Assembly (NCBI GenBank): GCA_028622995.1
Contig: JAJQJQ010000011.1
Coordinates: forward strand, 5,738,661-5,802,660
Source of the DNA: Panagrolaimus kolymaensis
Taxonomy: Eukaryota; Nematoda; Chromadorea; Rhabditida; Panagrolaimidae
Reading direction: 5' to 3'
Length of the DNA stretch: 64,000 nucleotides
In this document: piece by piece, positions 31,301-45,403 of the stretch
How the letters are laid out: each line of letters begins with the position of its first letter
Numbering within the stretch: position 1 is the first letter of the stretch
Program-made: the position numbers and the translations under genes
Notes under the pieces: generated by a model
The model's input: only the letters and a program-made list of their open reading frames with translations
What the model was told of the DNA's origin: nothing
Databases searched by the model: none

Positions 31301-34300
31301 TGCAGAATAAATTAATGAGAAAGAAAACTCTCCGAGTTCCATCGATTTTTAGTTCAAATTAACTCAAAGTTTTTTGTTGTTCAGGCTTAACCGAATTCTA
31401 AAATTCAGAACTTTTTTATTTTAAATCATCGACATAATTTTTTTGACTGGAATACGCATGAAAAATGCAGAATAAATTAATGAGAAAGAAAACTCTCCGA
31501 GTTCCATCGATTTTTAGTTCAAATTAACTCAAAGTTTTTTGATGTTCAGGTTTAACAGAATTCTAAAATTCAGAACTTTTTTATTTTAAATCATCGACAT
31601 AATTTTTTTGACTGGAATACGCATGAAAAATGCAGAATAAATTAATGAGAAAGAAAACTCTCCGAGTTCCATCGATTTTTAGTTCAAATTAACTCAAAGT
31701 TTTTTGTTGTTCAGGCTTAACCGAATTCTAAAATTCAGAACTTTTTTATTTTGAATCATCGACATAATTTTTTTGACTGGAATACGCATGAAAAATGCTG
31801 AATAAATTAATGAGAAAGAAAACTCTCCGAGTTCCATCGATTTTTAGTTCAAATTAACTCAAAGTTTTTTGATGTTCAGGTTTAACAGAATTCTAAAATT
31901 CAGAACTTTTTTATTTTGAATGTGGCATATAATTTTTTTGACTGGAATACGCATGAAAAATGCAGAATAAATTAATGAGAAAGAAAACTCTCCGAGTTCC
32001 ATCGATTTTTAGTTCAAATTAACTCAAATTTTTTTGATGTTCAGGTTTAACAGAATTCTAAAATTCAGAGCTTTTTTATTTTAAATCATCGACATAATTT
32101 TTTTGACTGGAATACGCATGAAAAATGCAGAATAAATTAATGAGAAAGAAAACTCTCCGAGTTCCATCGATTTTTAGTTCAAATTAACTCAAATTTTTTT
32201 GATGTTCAGGTTTAACAGAATTCTAAAATTCAGAACTTTTTTTATTTTGAATCATCGACATAATTTTTTTGACTGGAATACGCATGAAAAATGCAGAATA
32301 AATTAATGAGAAAGAAAACTCTCCGAGTTCCATCGATTTTTAGTTCAAATTAACTCAAAGTTTTTTGTTGTTCAGGCTTAACCGAATTCTAAAATTCAGA
32401 ACTTTTTTATTTTGAATCATCGACATAATTTTTTTGACTGGAATACGCATGAAAAATGCTGAATAAATTAATGAGAAAGAAAACTCTCCGAGTTCCATCG
32501 ATTTTTAGTTCAAATTAACTCAAAGTTTTTTGTTGTTCAGGTTTAAAAGAATTCTAAAATTCTGAACTTTTTTATTTTGAATCATCGACATAATTTTTTT
32601 GACTGGAATACGCATGAAAAATGCTGAATAAATTAATGAGAAATAAAACTCTCCGAGTTCCATCGATTTTTAGTTCAAATTAACTCAAAGTTTTTTGTTG
32701 TTCAGGCTTAACAGAATTCTAAAATTCAGAACTTTTTTATTTTGAATCATCGACATAATTTTTTTGACTGGAATACGCATGAAAAATGCAGAATAAATTA
32801 ATGAGAAAGAAAACTCTCCGAGTTCCATCGATTTTTAGTTCAAATTAACTCAAAGTTTTTTGTTGTTCAGGTTTAAAAGAATTCTAAAATTCTGAACTTT
32901 TTTATTTTGAATCATCGACATAATTTTTTTGACTGGAATACGCATGAAAAATGCAGAATAAATTAATGAGAAAGAAAACTCTCCGAGTTCCATCGATTTT
33001 TAGTTCAAATTAACTCAAAGTTTTTTGTTGTTCAGGTTTAAAAGAATTCTAAAATTCTGAACTTTTTTATTTTGAATCATCGACATAATTTTTTTGACTG
33101 GAATACGCATGAAAAATGCTGAATAAATTAATGAGAAAGAAAACTCTCCGAGTTCCATCGATTTTTAGTTCAAATTAACTCAAAGTTTTTTGTTGTTCAG
33201 GCTTAACAGAATTCTAAAATTCAGAACTTTTTTATTTTGAATCATCGACATAATTTTTTTGACTGGAATACGCATGAAAAATGCAGAATAAATTAATGAG
33301 AAAGAAAACTCTCCGAGTTCCATCGATTTTTAGTTCAAATTAACTCAAATTTTTTTGATGTTCAGGTTTAACAGAATTCTAAAATTCAGAACTTTTTTTA
33401 TTTTGAATCATCGACATAATTTTTTTGACTGGAATACGCATGAAAAATGCAGAATAAATTAATGAGAAAGAAAACTCTCCGAGTTCCATCGATTTTTAGT
33501 TCAAATTAACTCAAAGTTTTTTGTTGTTCAGGCTTAACCGAATTCTAAAATTCAGAACTTTTTTATTTTGAATCATCGACATAATTTTTTTGACTGGAAT
33601 ACGCATGAAAAATGCTGAATAAATTAATGAGAAAGAAAACTCTCCGAGTTCCATCGATTTTTAGTTCAAATTAACTCAAAGTTTTTTGTTGTTCAGGTTT
33701 AAAAGAATTCTAAAATTCTGAACTTTTTTATTTTGAATCATCGACATAATTTTTTTGACTGGAATACGCATGAAAAATGCTGAATAAATTAATGAGAAAG
33801 AAAACTCTCCGAGTTCCATCGATTTTTAGTTCAAATTAACTCAAAGTTTTTTGTTGTTCAGGCTTAACAGAATTCTAAAATTCAGAACTTTTTTATTTTG
33901 AATCATCGACATAATTTTTTTGACTGGAATACGCATGAAAAATGCAGAATAAATTAATGAGAAAGAAAACTCTCCGAGTTCCATCGATTTTTAGTTCAAA
34001 TTAACTCAAAGTTTTTTGTTGTTCAGGTTTAAAAGAATTCTAAAATTCTGAACTTTTTTATTTTGAATCATCGACATAATTTTTTTGACTGGAATACGCA
34101 TGAAAAATGCAGAATAAATTAATGAGAAAGAAAACTCTCCGAGTTCCATCGATTTTTAGTTCAAATTAACTCAAAGTTTTTTGTTGTTCAGGTTTAAAAG
34201 AATTCTAAAATTCTGAACTTTTTTATTTTGAATCATCGACATAATTTTTTTGACTGGAATACGCATGAAAAATGCTGAATAAATTAATGAGAAAGAAAAC

Positions 34301-37300
34301 TCTCCGAGTTCCATCGATTTTTAGTTCAAATTAACTCAAAGTTTTTTGTTGTTCAGGTTTAAAAGAATTCTAAAATTCTGAACTTTTTTATTTTGAATCA
34401 TCGACATAATTTTTTTGACTGGAATACGCATGAAAAATGCAGAATAAATTAATGAGAAAGAAAACTCTCCGAGTTCCATCGATTTTTAGTTCAAATTAAC
34501 TCAAAGTTTTTTGTTGTTCAGGCTTAACAGAATTCTAAAATTCAGAACTTTTTTATTTTGAATCATCGACATAATTTTTTTGACTGGAATACGCATGAAA
34601 AATGCAGAATAAATTAATGAGAAAGAAAACTCTCCGAGTTCCATCGATTTTTAGTTCAAATTAACTCAAAGTTTTTTGTTGTTCAGGCTTAACAGAATTC
34701 TAAAATTCAGAACTTTTTTATTTTGAATCATCGACATAATTTTTTTGACTGGAATACGCATGAAAAATGCAGAATAAATTAATGAGAAAGAAAACTCTCC
34801 GAGTTCCATCGATTTTTAGTTCAAATTAACTCAAAGTTTTTTGTTGTTCAGGCTTAACAGAATTCTAAAATTCAGAACTTTTTTATTTTGAATCATCGAC
34901 ATAATTTTTTTGACTGGAATACGCATGAAAAATGCAGAATAAATTAATGAGAAAGAAAACTCTCCGAGTTCCATCGATTTTTAGTTCAAATTAACTCAAA
35001 GTTTTTTGTTGTTCAGGTTTAAAAGAATTCTAAAATTCTGAACTTTTTTATTTTGAATCATCGACATAATTTTTTTGACTGGAATACGCATGAAAAATGC
35101 AGAATAAATTAATGAGAAAGAAAACTCTCCGAGTTCCATCGATTTTTAGTTCAAATTAACTCAAAGTTTTTTGTTGTTCAGGTTTAAAAGAATTCTAAAA
35201 TTCTGAACTTTTTTATTTTGAATCATCGACATAATTTTTTTGACTGGAATACGCATGAAAAATGCAGAATAAATTAATGAGAAAGAAAACTCTCCGAGTT
35301 CCATCGATTTTTAGTTCAAATTAACTCAAAGTTTTTTGTTGTTCAGGCTTAACAGAATTCTAAAATTCTGAACTTTTTTATTTTGAATCATCGACATAAT
35401 TTTTTTGACTGGAATACGCATGAAAAATGCTGAATAAATTAATGAGAAAGAAAACTCTCCGAGTTCCATCGATTTTTAGTTCAAATTAACTCAAAGTTTT
35501 TTGTTGTTCAGGTTTAAAAGAATTCTAAAATTCTGAACTTTTTTATTTTGAATCATCGACATAATTTTTTTGACTGGAATACGCATGAAAAATGCAGAAT
35601 AAATTAATGAGAAAGAAAACTCTCCGAGTTCCATCGATTTTTAGTTCAAATTAACTCAAAGTTTTTTGTTGTTCAGGCTTAACCGAATTCTAAAATTCAG
35701 AACTTTTTTATTTTGAATCATCGACATAATTTTTTTGACTGGAATACGCATGAAAAATGCTGAATAAATTAATGAGAAAGAAAACTCTCCGAGTTCCATC
35801 GATTTTTAGTTCAAATTAACTCAAAGTTTTTTGTTGTTCAGGTTTAAAAGAATTCTAAAATTCTGAACTTTTTTATTTTGAATCATCGACATAATTTTTT
35901 TGACTGGAATACGCATGAAAAATGCAGAATAAATTAATGAGAAAGAAAACTCTCCGAGTTCCATCGATTTTTAGTTCAAATTAACTCAAATTTTTTTGTT
36001 GTTCAGGCTTAACAGAATTCTAAAATTCAGAACTTTTTTATTTTGAATCATCGACATAATTTTTTTGACTGGAATACGCATGAAAAATGCTGAATAAATT
36101 AATGAGAAAGAAAACTCTCCGAGTTCCATCGATTTTTAGTTCAAATTAACTCAAAGTTTTTTGTTGTTCAGGTTTAACAGAATTCTAAAATTCTGAACTT
36201 TTTTATTTTGAATCATCGACATAATTTTTTTGACTGGAATACGCATGAAAAATGCAGAATAAATTAATGAGAAAGAAAACTCTCCGAGTTCCATCGATTT
36301 TTAGTTCAAATTAACTCAAATTTTTTTGATGTTCAGGTTTAACAGAATTCTAAAATTCAGAACTTTTTTATTTTGAATCATCGACATAATTTTTTTGACT
36401 GGAATACGCATGAAAAATGCAGAATAAATTAATGAGAAAGAAAACTCTCCGAGTTCCATCGATTTTTAGTTCAAATTAACTCAAATTTTTTTGATGTTCA
36501 GGTTTAACAGAATTCTAAAATTCTGAACTTTTTTATTTTGAATCATCGACATAATTTTTTTGACTGGAATACGCATGAAAAATGCAGAATAAATTAATGA
36601 GAAAGAAAACTCTCCGAGTTCCATCGATTTTTAGTTCAAATTAACTCAAATTTTTTTGTTGTTCATGCTTAACAGAATTCTAAAATTCAGAACTTTTTTA
36701 TTTTGAATCATCGACATAATTTTTTTGACTGGAATACGCATGAAAAATGCAGAATAAATTAATGAGAAAGAAAACTCTCCGAGTTCCATCGATTTTTAGT
36801 TCAAATTAACTCAAAGTTTTTTGTTGTTCAGGCTTAACAGAATTCTAAAATTCAGAACTTTTTTATTTTGAATCATCGACATAATTTTTTTGACTGGAAT
36901 ACGCATGAAAAATGCAGAATAAATTAATGAGAAAGAAAACTCTCCGAGTTCCATCGATTTTTAGTTCAAATTAACTCAAAGTTTTTTGTTGTTCATGCTT
37001 AACAGAATTCTAAAATTCAGAACTTTTTTATTTTGAATCATCGACATAATTTTTTTGACTGGAATACGCATGAAAAATGCAGAATAAATTAATGAGAAAG
37101 AAAACTCTCCGAGTTCCATCGATTTTTAGTTCAAATTAACTCAAATTTTTTTGATGTTCAGGTTTAACAGAATTCTAAAATTCAGAACTTTTTTATTTTG
37201 AATCATCGACATAATTTTTTTGACTGGAATACGCATGAAAAATGCAGAATAAATTAATGAGAAAGAAAACTCTAGGAGTTCCATCGATTTTTATTTCAAA

Positions 37301-40300
37301 TTAACTCAAATTTTTTTGATGTTCAGGTTTAACAGAATTCTAAAATTCAGAACTTTTTTATTTTGAATCATCGACATAATTTTTTTGACTGGAATACGCA
37401 TGAAAAATGCAGAATAAATTAATGAGAAAGAAAACTCTCCGAGTTCCATCGATTTTTAGTTCAAATTAACTCAAAGTTTTTTGTTGTTCATGCTTAACAG
37501 AATTCTAAAATTCAGAACTTTTTTATTTTGAATCATCGACATAATTTTTTTGACTGGAATACGCATGAAAAATGCAGAATAAATTAATGAGAAAGAAAAC
37601 TCTCCGAGTTCCATCGATTTTTAGTTCAAATTAACTCAAATTTTTTTGATGTTCAGGTTTAACAGAATTCTAAAATTCAGAACTTTTTTATTTTGAATCA
37701 TCGACATAATTTTTTTGACTGGAATACGCATGAAAAATGCAGAATAAATTAATGAGAAAGAAAACTCTAGGAGTTCCATCGATTTTTATTTCAAATTAAC
37801 TCAAATTTTTTTGATGTTCAGGTTTAACAGAATTCTAAAATTCAGAACTTTTTTATTTTGAATCATCGACATAATTTTTTTGACTGGAATACGCATGAAA
37901 AATGCAGAATAAATTAATGAGAAAGAAAACTCTCCGAGTTCCATCGATTTTTAGTTCAAATTAACTCAAATTTTTTTGTTGTTCAGGCTTAACAGAATTC
38001 TAAAATTCAGAACTTTTTTATTTTGAATCATCGACATAATTTTTTTGACTGGAATACGCATGAAAAATGCAGAATAAATTAATGAGAAAGAAAACTCTCC
38101 GAGTTCCATCGATTTTTAGTTCAAATTAACTCAAAGTTTTTTGATGTTCAGGTTTAACAGAATTCTAAAATTCAGAACTTTTTTATTTTGAATCATCGAC
38201 ATAATTTTTTTGACTGGAATACGCATGAAAAATGCAGAATAAATTAATGAGAAAGAAAACTCTCCGAGTTCCATCGATTTTTAGTTCAAATTAACTCAAA
38301 GTTTTTTGTTGTTCAGGTTTAAAAGAATTCTAAAATTCTGAACTTTTTTATTTTGAATCATCGACATAATTTTTTTGACTGGAATACGCATGAAAAATGC
38401 AGAATAAATTAATGAGAAAGAAAACTCTCCGAGTTCCATCGATTTTTAGTTCAAATTAACTCAAAGTTTTTTGATGTTCAGGTTTAACAGAATTCTAAAA
38501 TTCAGAACTTTTTTATTTTGAATCATCGACATAATTTTTTTGACTGGAATACGCATGAAAAATGCAGAATAAATTAATGAGAAAGAAAACTCTCCGAGTT
38601 CCATCGATTTTTAGTTCAAATTAACTCAAAGTTTTTTGTTGTTCAGGTTTAACAGAATTCTAAAATTCTGAACTTTTTTATTTTGAATCATCGACATAAT
38701 TTTTTTGACTGGAATACGCATGAAAAATGCAGAATAAATTAATGAGAAAGAAAACTCTCCGAGTTCCATCGATTTTTAGTTCAAATTAACTCAAAGTTTT
38801 TTGTTGTTCAGGTTTAACAGAATTCTAAAATTCTGAACTTTTTTATTTTGAATCATCGACATAATTTTTTTGACTGGAATACGCATGAAAAATGCAGAAT
38901 AAATTAATGAGAAAGAAAACTCTCCGAGTTCCATCGATTTTTAGTTCAAATTAACTCAAAGTTTTTTGTTGTTCAGGCTTAACAGAATTCTAAAATTCAG
39001 AACTTTTTTATTTTGAATCATCGACATAATTTTTTTGACTGGAATACGCATGAAAAATGCAGAATAAATTAATGAGAAAGAAAACTCTCCGAGTTCCATC
39101 GATTTTTAGTTCAAATTAACTCAAATTTTTTTGTTGTTCATGCTTAACAGAATTCTAAAATTCAGAACTTTTTTATTTTGAATCATCGACATAATTTTTT
39201 TGACTGGAATACGCATGAAAAATGCTGAATAAATTAATGAGAAAGAAAACTCTCCGAGTTCCATCGATTTTTAGTTCAAATTAACTCAAAGTTTTTTGTT
39301 GTTCAGGCTTAACCGAATTCTAAAATTCAGAACTTTTTTATTTTGAATCATCGACATAATTTTTTTGACTGGAATACGCATGAAAAATGCTGAATAAATT
39401 AATGAGAAAGAAAACTCTCCGAGTTCCATCGATTTTTAGTTCAAATTAACTCAAAGTTTTTTGATGTTGAGGCTTAACAGAATTCTAAAATTCAGAACTT
39501 TTTTATTTTGAATCATCGACATAATTTTTTTGACTGGAATACGCATGAAAAATGCTGAATAAATTAATGAGAAAGAAAACTCTCCGAGTTCCATCGATTT
39601 TTAGTTCAAATTAACTCAAAGTTTTTTGTTGTTCAGGTTTAACAGAATTCTAAAATTCTGAACTTTTTTATTTTGAATCATCGACATAATTTTTTTGACT
39701 GGAATACGCATGAAAAATGCAGAATAAATTAATGAGAAAGAAAACTCTCCGAGTTCCATCGATTTTTAGTTCAAATTAACTCAAAGTTTTTTGTTGTTCA
39801 GGCTTAACAGAATTCTAAAATTCAGAACTTTTTTATTTTGAATCATCGACATAATTTTTTTGACTGGAATACGCATGAAAAATGCAGAATAAATTAATGA
39901 GAAAGAAAACTCTCCGAGTTCCATCGATTTTTAGTTCAAATTAACTCAAATTTTTTTGTTGTTCATGCTTAACAGAATTCTAAAATTCAGAACTTTTTTA
40001 TTTTGAATCATCGACATAATTTTTTTGACTGGAATACGCATGAAAAATGCTGAATAAATTAATGAGAAAGAAAACTCTCCGAGTTCCATCGATTTTTAGT
40101 TCAAATTAACTCAAAGTTTTTTGTTGTTCAGGCTTAACCGAATTCTAAAATTCAGAACTTTTTTATTTTGAATCATCGACATAATTTTTTTGACTGGAAT
40201 ACGCATGAAAAATGCTGAATAAATTAATGAGAAAGAAAACTCTCCGAGTTCCATCGATTTTTAGTTCAAATTAACTCAAAGTTTTTTGTTGTTCAGGTTT

Positions 40301-43300
40301 AAAAGAATTCTAAAATTCTGAACTTTTTTATTTTGAATCATCGACATAATTTTTTTGACTGGAATACGCATGAAAAATGCAGAATAAATTAATGAGAAAG
40401 AAAACTCTCCGAGTTCCATCGATTTTTAGTTCAAATTAACTCAAATTTTTTTGATGTTCAGGTTTAACAGAATTCTAAAATTCAGAACTTTTTTATTTTG
40501 AATCATCGACATAATTTTTTTGACTGGAATACGCATGAAAAATGCAGAATAAATTAATGAGAAAGAAAACTCTCCGAGTTCCATCGATTTTTAGTTCAAA
40601 TTAACTCAAATTTTTTTGATGTTCAGGTTTAACAGAATTCTAAAATTCAGAACTTTTTTATTTTGAATCATCGACATAATTTTTTTGACTGGAATACGCA
40701 TGAAAAATGCAGAATAAATTAATGAGAAAGAAAACTCTCCGAGTTCCATCGATTTTTAGTTCAAATTAACTCAAATTTTTTTGATGTTCAGGTTTAACAG
40801 AATTCTAAAATTCAGAACTTTTTTATTTTGAATCATCGACATAATTTTTTTGACTGGAATACGCATGAAAAATGCAGAATAAATTAATGAGAAAGAAAAC
40901 TCTCCGAGTTCCATCGATTTTTAGTTCAAATTAACTCAAATTTTTTTGATGTTCAGGTTTAACAGAATTCTAAAATTCAGAACTTTTTTATTTTGAATCA
41001 TCGACATAATTTTTTTGACTGGAATACGCATGAAAAATGCTGAATAAATTAATGAGAAAGAAAACTCTCCGAGTTCCATCGATTTTTAGTTCAAATTAAC
41101 TCAAAGTTTTTTGTTGTTCAGGCTTAACAGAATTCTAAAATTCAGAACTTTTTTATTTTGAATCATCGACATAATTTTTTTGACTGGAATACGCATGAAA
41201 AATGCAGAATAAATTAATGAGAAAGAAAACTCTCCGAGTTCCATCGATTTTTAGTTCAAATTAACTCAAATTTTTTTGATGTTCAGGTTTAACAGAATTC
41301 TAAAATTCAGAACTTTTTTATTTTGAATCATCGACATAATTTTTTTGACTGGAATACGCATGAAAAATGCAGAATAAATTAATGAGAAAGAAAACTCTAG
41401 GAGTTCCATCGATTTTTAGTTCAAATTAACTCAAATTTTTTTGATGTTCAGGTTTAACAGAATTCTAAAATTCAGAACTTTTTTATTTTGAATCATCGAC
41501 ATAATTTTTTTGACTGGAATACGCATGAAAAATGCAGAATAAATTAATGAGAAAGAAAACTCTCCGAGTTCCATCGATTTTTAGTTCAAATTAACTCAAA
41601 GTTTTTTGATGTTCAGGCTTAACAGAATTCTAAAATTCAGAACTTTTTTATTTTGAATCATCGACATAATTTTTTTGACTGGAATACGCATGAAAAATGC
41701 AGAATAAATTAATGAGAAAGAAAACTCTCCGAGTTCCATCGATTTTTAGTTCAAATTAACTCAAAGTTTTTTGATGTTCAGGCTTAACAGAATTCTAAAA
41801 TTCAGAACTTTTTTATTTTGAATCATCGACATAATTTTTTTGGCTGGAATACGCATGAAAAATGCAGAATAAATTAATGAGAAAGAAAACTCTCCGAGTT
41901 CCATCGATTTTTAGTTCAAATTAACTCAAAGTTTTTTGATGTTCAGGTTTAACAGAATTCTAAAATTCAGAACTTTTTTATTTTGAATCATCGACATAAT
42001 TTTTTTGGCTGGAATACGCATGAAAAATGCAGAATAAATTAATGAGAAAGAAAACTCTCCGAGTTCCATCGATTTTTAGTTCAAATTAACTCAAATTTTT
42101 TTGATGTTCAGGCTTAACAGAATTCTAAAATTCAGAACTTTTTTATTTTGAATGTGGCATATAATTTTTTTGACAGGAATACGCATGAAAAATGCAGAAT
42201 AAATTAATGAGAAAGAAAACTCTCCGAGTTCCATCGATTTTTAGTTCAAATTAACTCAAAGTTTTTTGTTGTTCAGGCTTAACAGAATTCTAAAATTCAG
42301 AACTTTTTTATTTTGAATCATCGACATAATTTTTTTGACTGGAATACGCATGAAAAATGCAGAATAAATTAATGAGAAAGAAAACTCTCCGAGTTCCATC
42401 GATTTTTAGTTCAAATTAACTCAAATTTTTTTGTTGTTCAGGCTTAACAGAATTCTAAAATTCAGAACTTTTTTATTTTGAATCATCGACATAATTTTTT
42501 TGACTGGAATACGCATGAAAAATGCAGAATAAATTAATGAGAAAGAAAACTCTCCGAGTTCCATCGATTTTTAGTTCAAATTAACTCAAAGTTTTTTGAT
42601 GTTGAGGTTTAACAGAATTCTAAAATTCATAACTTTTTTATTTTGAATCATCGACATAATTTTTTTGGCTGGAATACGCATGAAAAATGCAGAATAAATT
42701 AATGAGAAAGAAAACTCTCCGAGTTCCATCGATTTTTAGTTCAAATTAACTCAAAGTTTTTTGATGTTCAGGTTTAACAGAATTCTAAAATTCAGAACTT
42801 TTTTATTTTGAATCATCGACATAATTTTTTTGGCTGGAATACGCATGAAAAATGCAGAATAAATTAATGAGAAAGAAAACTCTCCGAGTTCCATCGATTT
42901 TTAGTTCAAATTAACTCAAATTTTTTTGATGTTCAGGCTTAACAGAATTCTAAAATTCAGAACTTTTTTATTTTGAATGTGGCATATAATTTTTTTGACA
43001 GGAATACGCATGAAAAATGCAGAATAAATTAATGAGAAAGAAAACTCTCCGAGTTCCATCGATTTTTAGTTCAAATTAACTCAAAGTTTTTTGTTGTTCA
43101 GGCTTAACAGAATTCTAAAATTCAGAACTTTTTTATTTTGAATCATCGACATAATTTTTTTGACTGGAATACGCATGAAAAATGCAGAATAAATTAATGA
43201 GAAAGAAAACTCTCCGAGTTCCATCGATTTTTAGTTCAAATTAACTCAAATTTTTTTGTTGTTCAGGCTTAACAGAATTCTAAAATTCAGAACTTTTTTA

Positions 43301-45403
43301 TTTTGAATCATCGACATAATTTTTTTGACTGGAATACGCATGAAAAATGCAGAATAAATTAATGAGAAAGAAAACTCTCCGAGTTCCATCGATTTTTAGT
43401 TCAATATAACTCAAAGTTTTTTGTTGTTCAGGCTTAACAGAATTTTAAAATTCAGAACTTTTTTATTTTGAATCATCGACATAATTTTTTTGACTGGAAT
43501 ACGCATGAAAAATGCAGAATAAATTAATGAGAAAGAAAACTCTCCGAGTTCCATCGATTTTTAGTTCAATATAACTCAAAGTTTTTTGTTGTTCAGGCTT
43601 AACAGAATTCTAAAATTCAGAACTTTTTTATTTTGAATCATCGACATAATTTTTTTGACTGGAATACGCATGAAAAATGCAGAATAAATTAATGAGAAAG
43701 AAAACTCTCCGAGTTACATCGATTTTTAGTTCAAATTAACTCAAAGTTTTTTGTTGTTCAGGCTTAACAGAATTCTAAAATTCAGAACTTTTTTATTTTG
43801 AATCATCGACATAATTTTTTTGACTGGAATACGCATGAAAAATGCAGAATAAATTAATGAGAAAGAAAACTCTCCGAGTTCCATCGATTTTTAGTTCAAA
43901 TTAACTCAAATTTTTTTGTTGTTCAGGCTTAACAGAATTCTAAAATTCAGAACTTTTTTATTTTGAATCATCGACATAATTTTTTTGACTGGAATACGCA
44001 TGAAAAATGCAGAATAAATTAATGAGAAAGAAAACTCTCCGAGTTCTATCGATTTTTAGTTCAATATAACTCAAAGTTTTTTGTTGTTCAGGCTTAACAG
44101 AATTCTAAAATTCAGAACTTTTTTATTTTGAATCATCGACATAATTTTTTTGACTGGAATACGCATGAAAAATGCAGAATAAATTAATGAGAAAGAAAAC
44201 TCTCCGAGTTACATCGATTTTTAGTTCAAATTTACTCAAAGTTTTTTGTTGTTGAGGCTTAACAGAATTCTAAAATTCAGAACTTTTTTATTTTGAATCA
44301 TCGACATAATTTTTTTGACTGGAATACCCATGAAAAATGCAGAAAAAATTAATGAGAAAGAAAACTCTCCGAGTTCTATCGATTTTTAGTTCAATATAAC
44401 TCAAAGTTTTTTGTTGTTCAGGCTTAACAGAATTCTAAAATTCAGAACTTTTTTATTTTGAATGTGGCATATAATTTTTTTGACTGGAATACGCATGAAA
44501 AATGCAGAAAAAATTAATGAGAAAGAAAACTCTCCGAGTTACATCGATTTTTAGTTCAATATAACTCAAAGTTTTTTGTTGTTCAGGCTTAACAGAATTC
44601 TAAAATTCAGAACTTTTTTATTTTGAATCATCGACATAATTTTTTTGACTGGAATACGCATGAAAAATGCAGAAAAAATTAATGAGAAAGAAAACTCTCC
44701 GAGTTCCATTGATTTTTAGTTCAAATTAACTCAAAGTTTTTTGTTGTTCAGGCTTAACAGAATTCTAAAATTCACAACTTTTTTATTTTGAATGTGGCAT
44801 ATAATTTTTTTGACTGGAATACGCATGAAAAATGAAGAATAAATTAATGAGAAAGAAAACTCTCCGAGTTCCATCGATTTTTAGTTCAATATAACTCAAA
44901 GTTTTTTGTTGTTCAGGCTTAACAGAATTTTAAAATTCAGAACTTTTTTATTTTGAATCATCGACATAATTTTTTTGACTGGAATACGCATGAAAAATGC
45001 AGAATAAATTAATGAGAAAGAAAACTCTCCGAGTTCCATCGATTTTTAGTTCAAATTAACTCAAATTTTTTTGATGTTCAGGCTTAACAGAATTCTAAAA
45101 TTCAGAACTTTTTTATTTTGAATCATCGACATAATTTTTTTGACTGGAATACGCATGAAAAATGCAGAATAAATTAATGAGAAAGAAAACTCTCCGAGTT
45201 CCATCGATTTTTAGTTCAAATTAACTCAAAGTTTTTTGATGTTGAGGCTTAACAGAATTCTAAAATTCAGAACTTTTTTATTTTGAATCATCGACATAAT
45301 TTTTTTGACTGGAATACGCATGAAAAATGCAGAATAAATTAATGAGAAAGAAAACTCTCCGAGTTCCATCGATTTTTAGTTCAAATTAACTCAAATTTTT
45401 TTA
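25321..45403 (+). repeat. Sat2 tandem satellite array, 165-bp unit, about 122 copies
   Basis: The block gactggaatacgcatgaaaa recurs every 165 bp (25,332, 25,497, 25,662 and on), with a few 166-bp units that have an extra T. Variant sites include gaatcatcgac, gaatgtggcat and gaatgaggcat; aggcttaacag, aggtttaacag, aggcttaaccg and aggtttaaaag; and atgcagaa or atgctgaa. Blocks of several monomers recur together. The unit is homologous to the reverse complement of Sat1. The right end breaks off in a T run at about 45,400. Confidence 0.97.
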
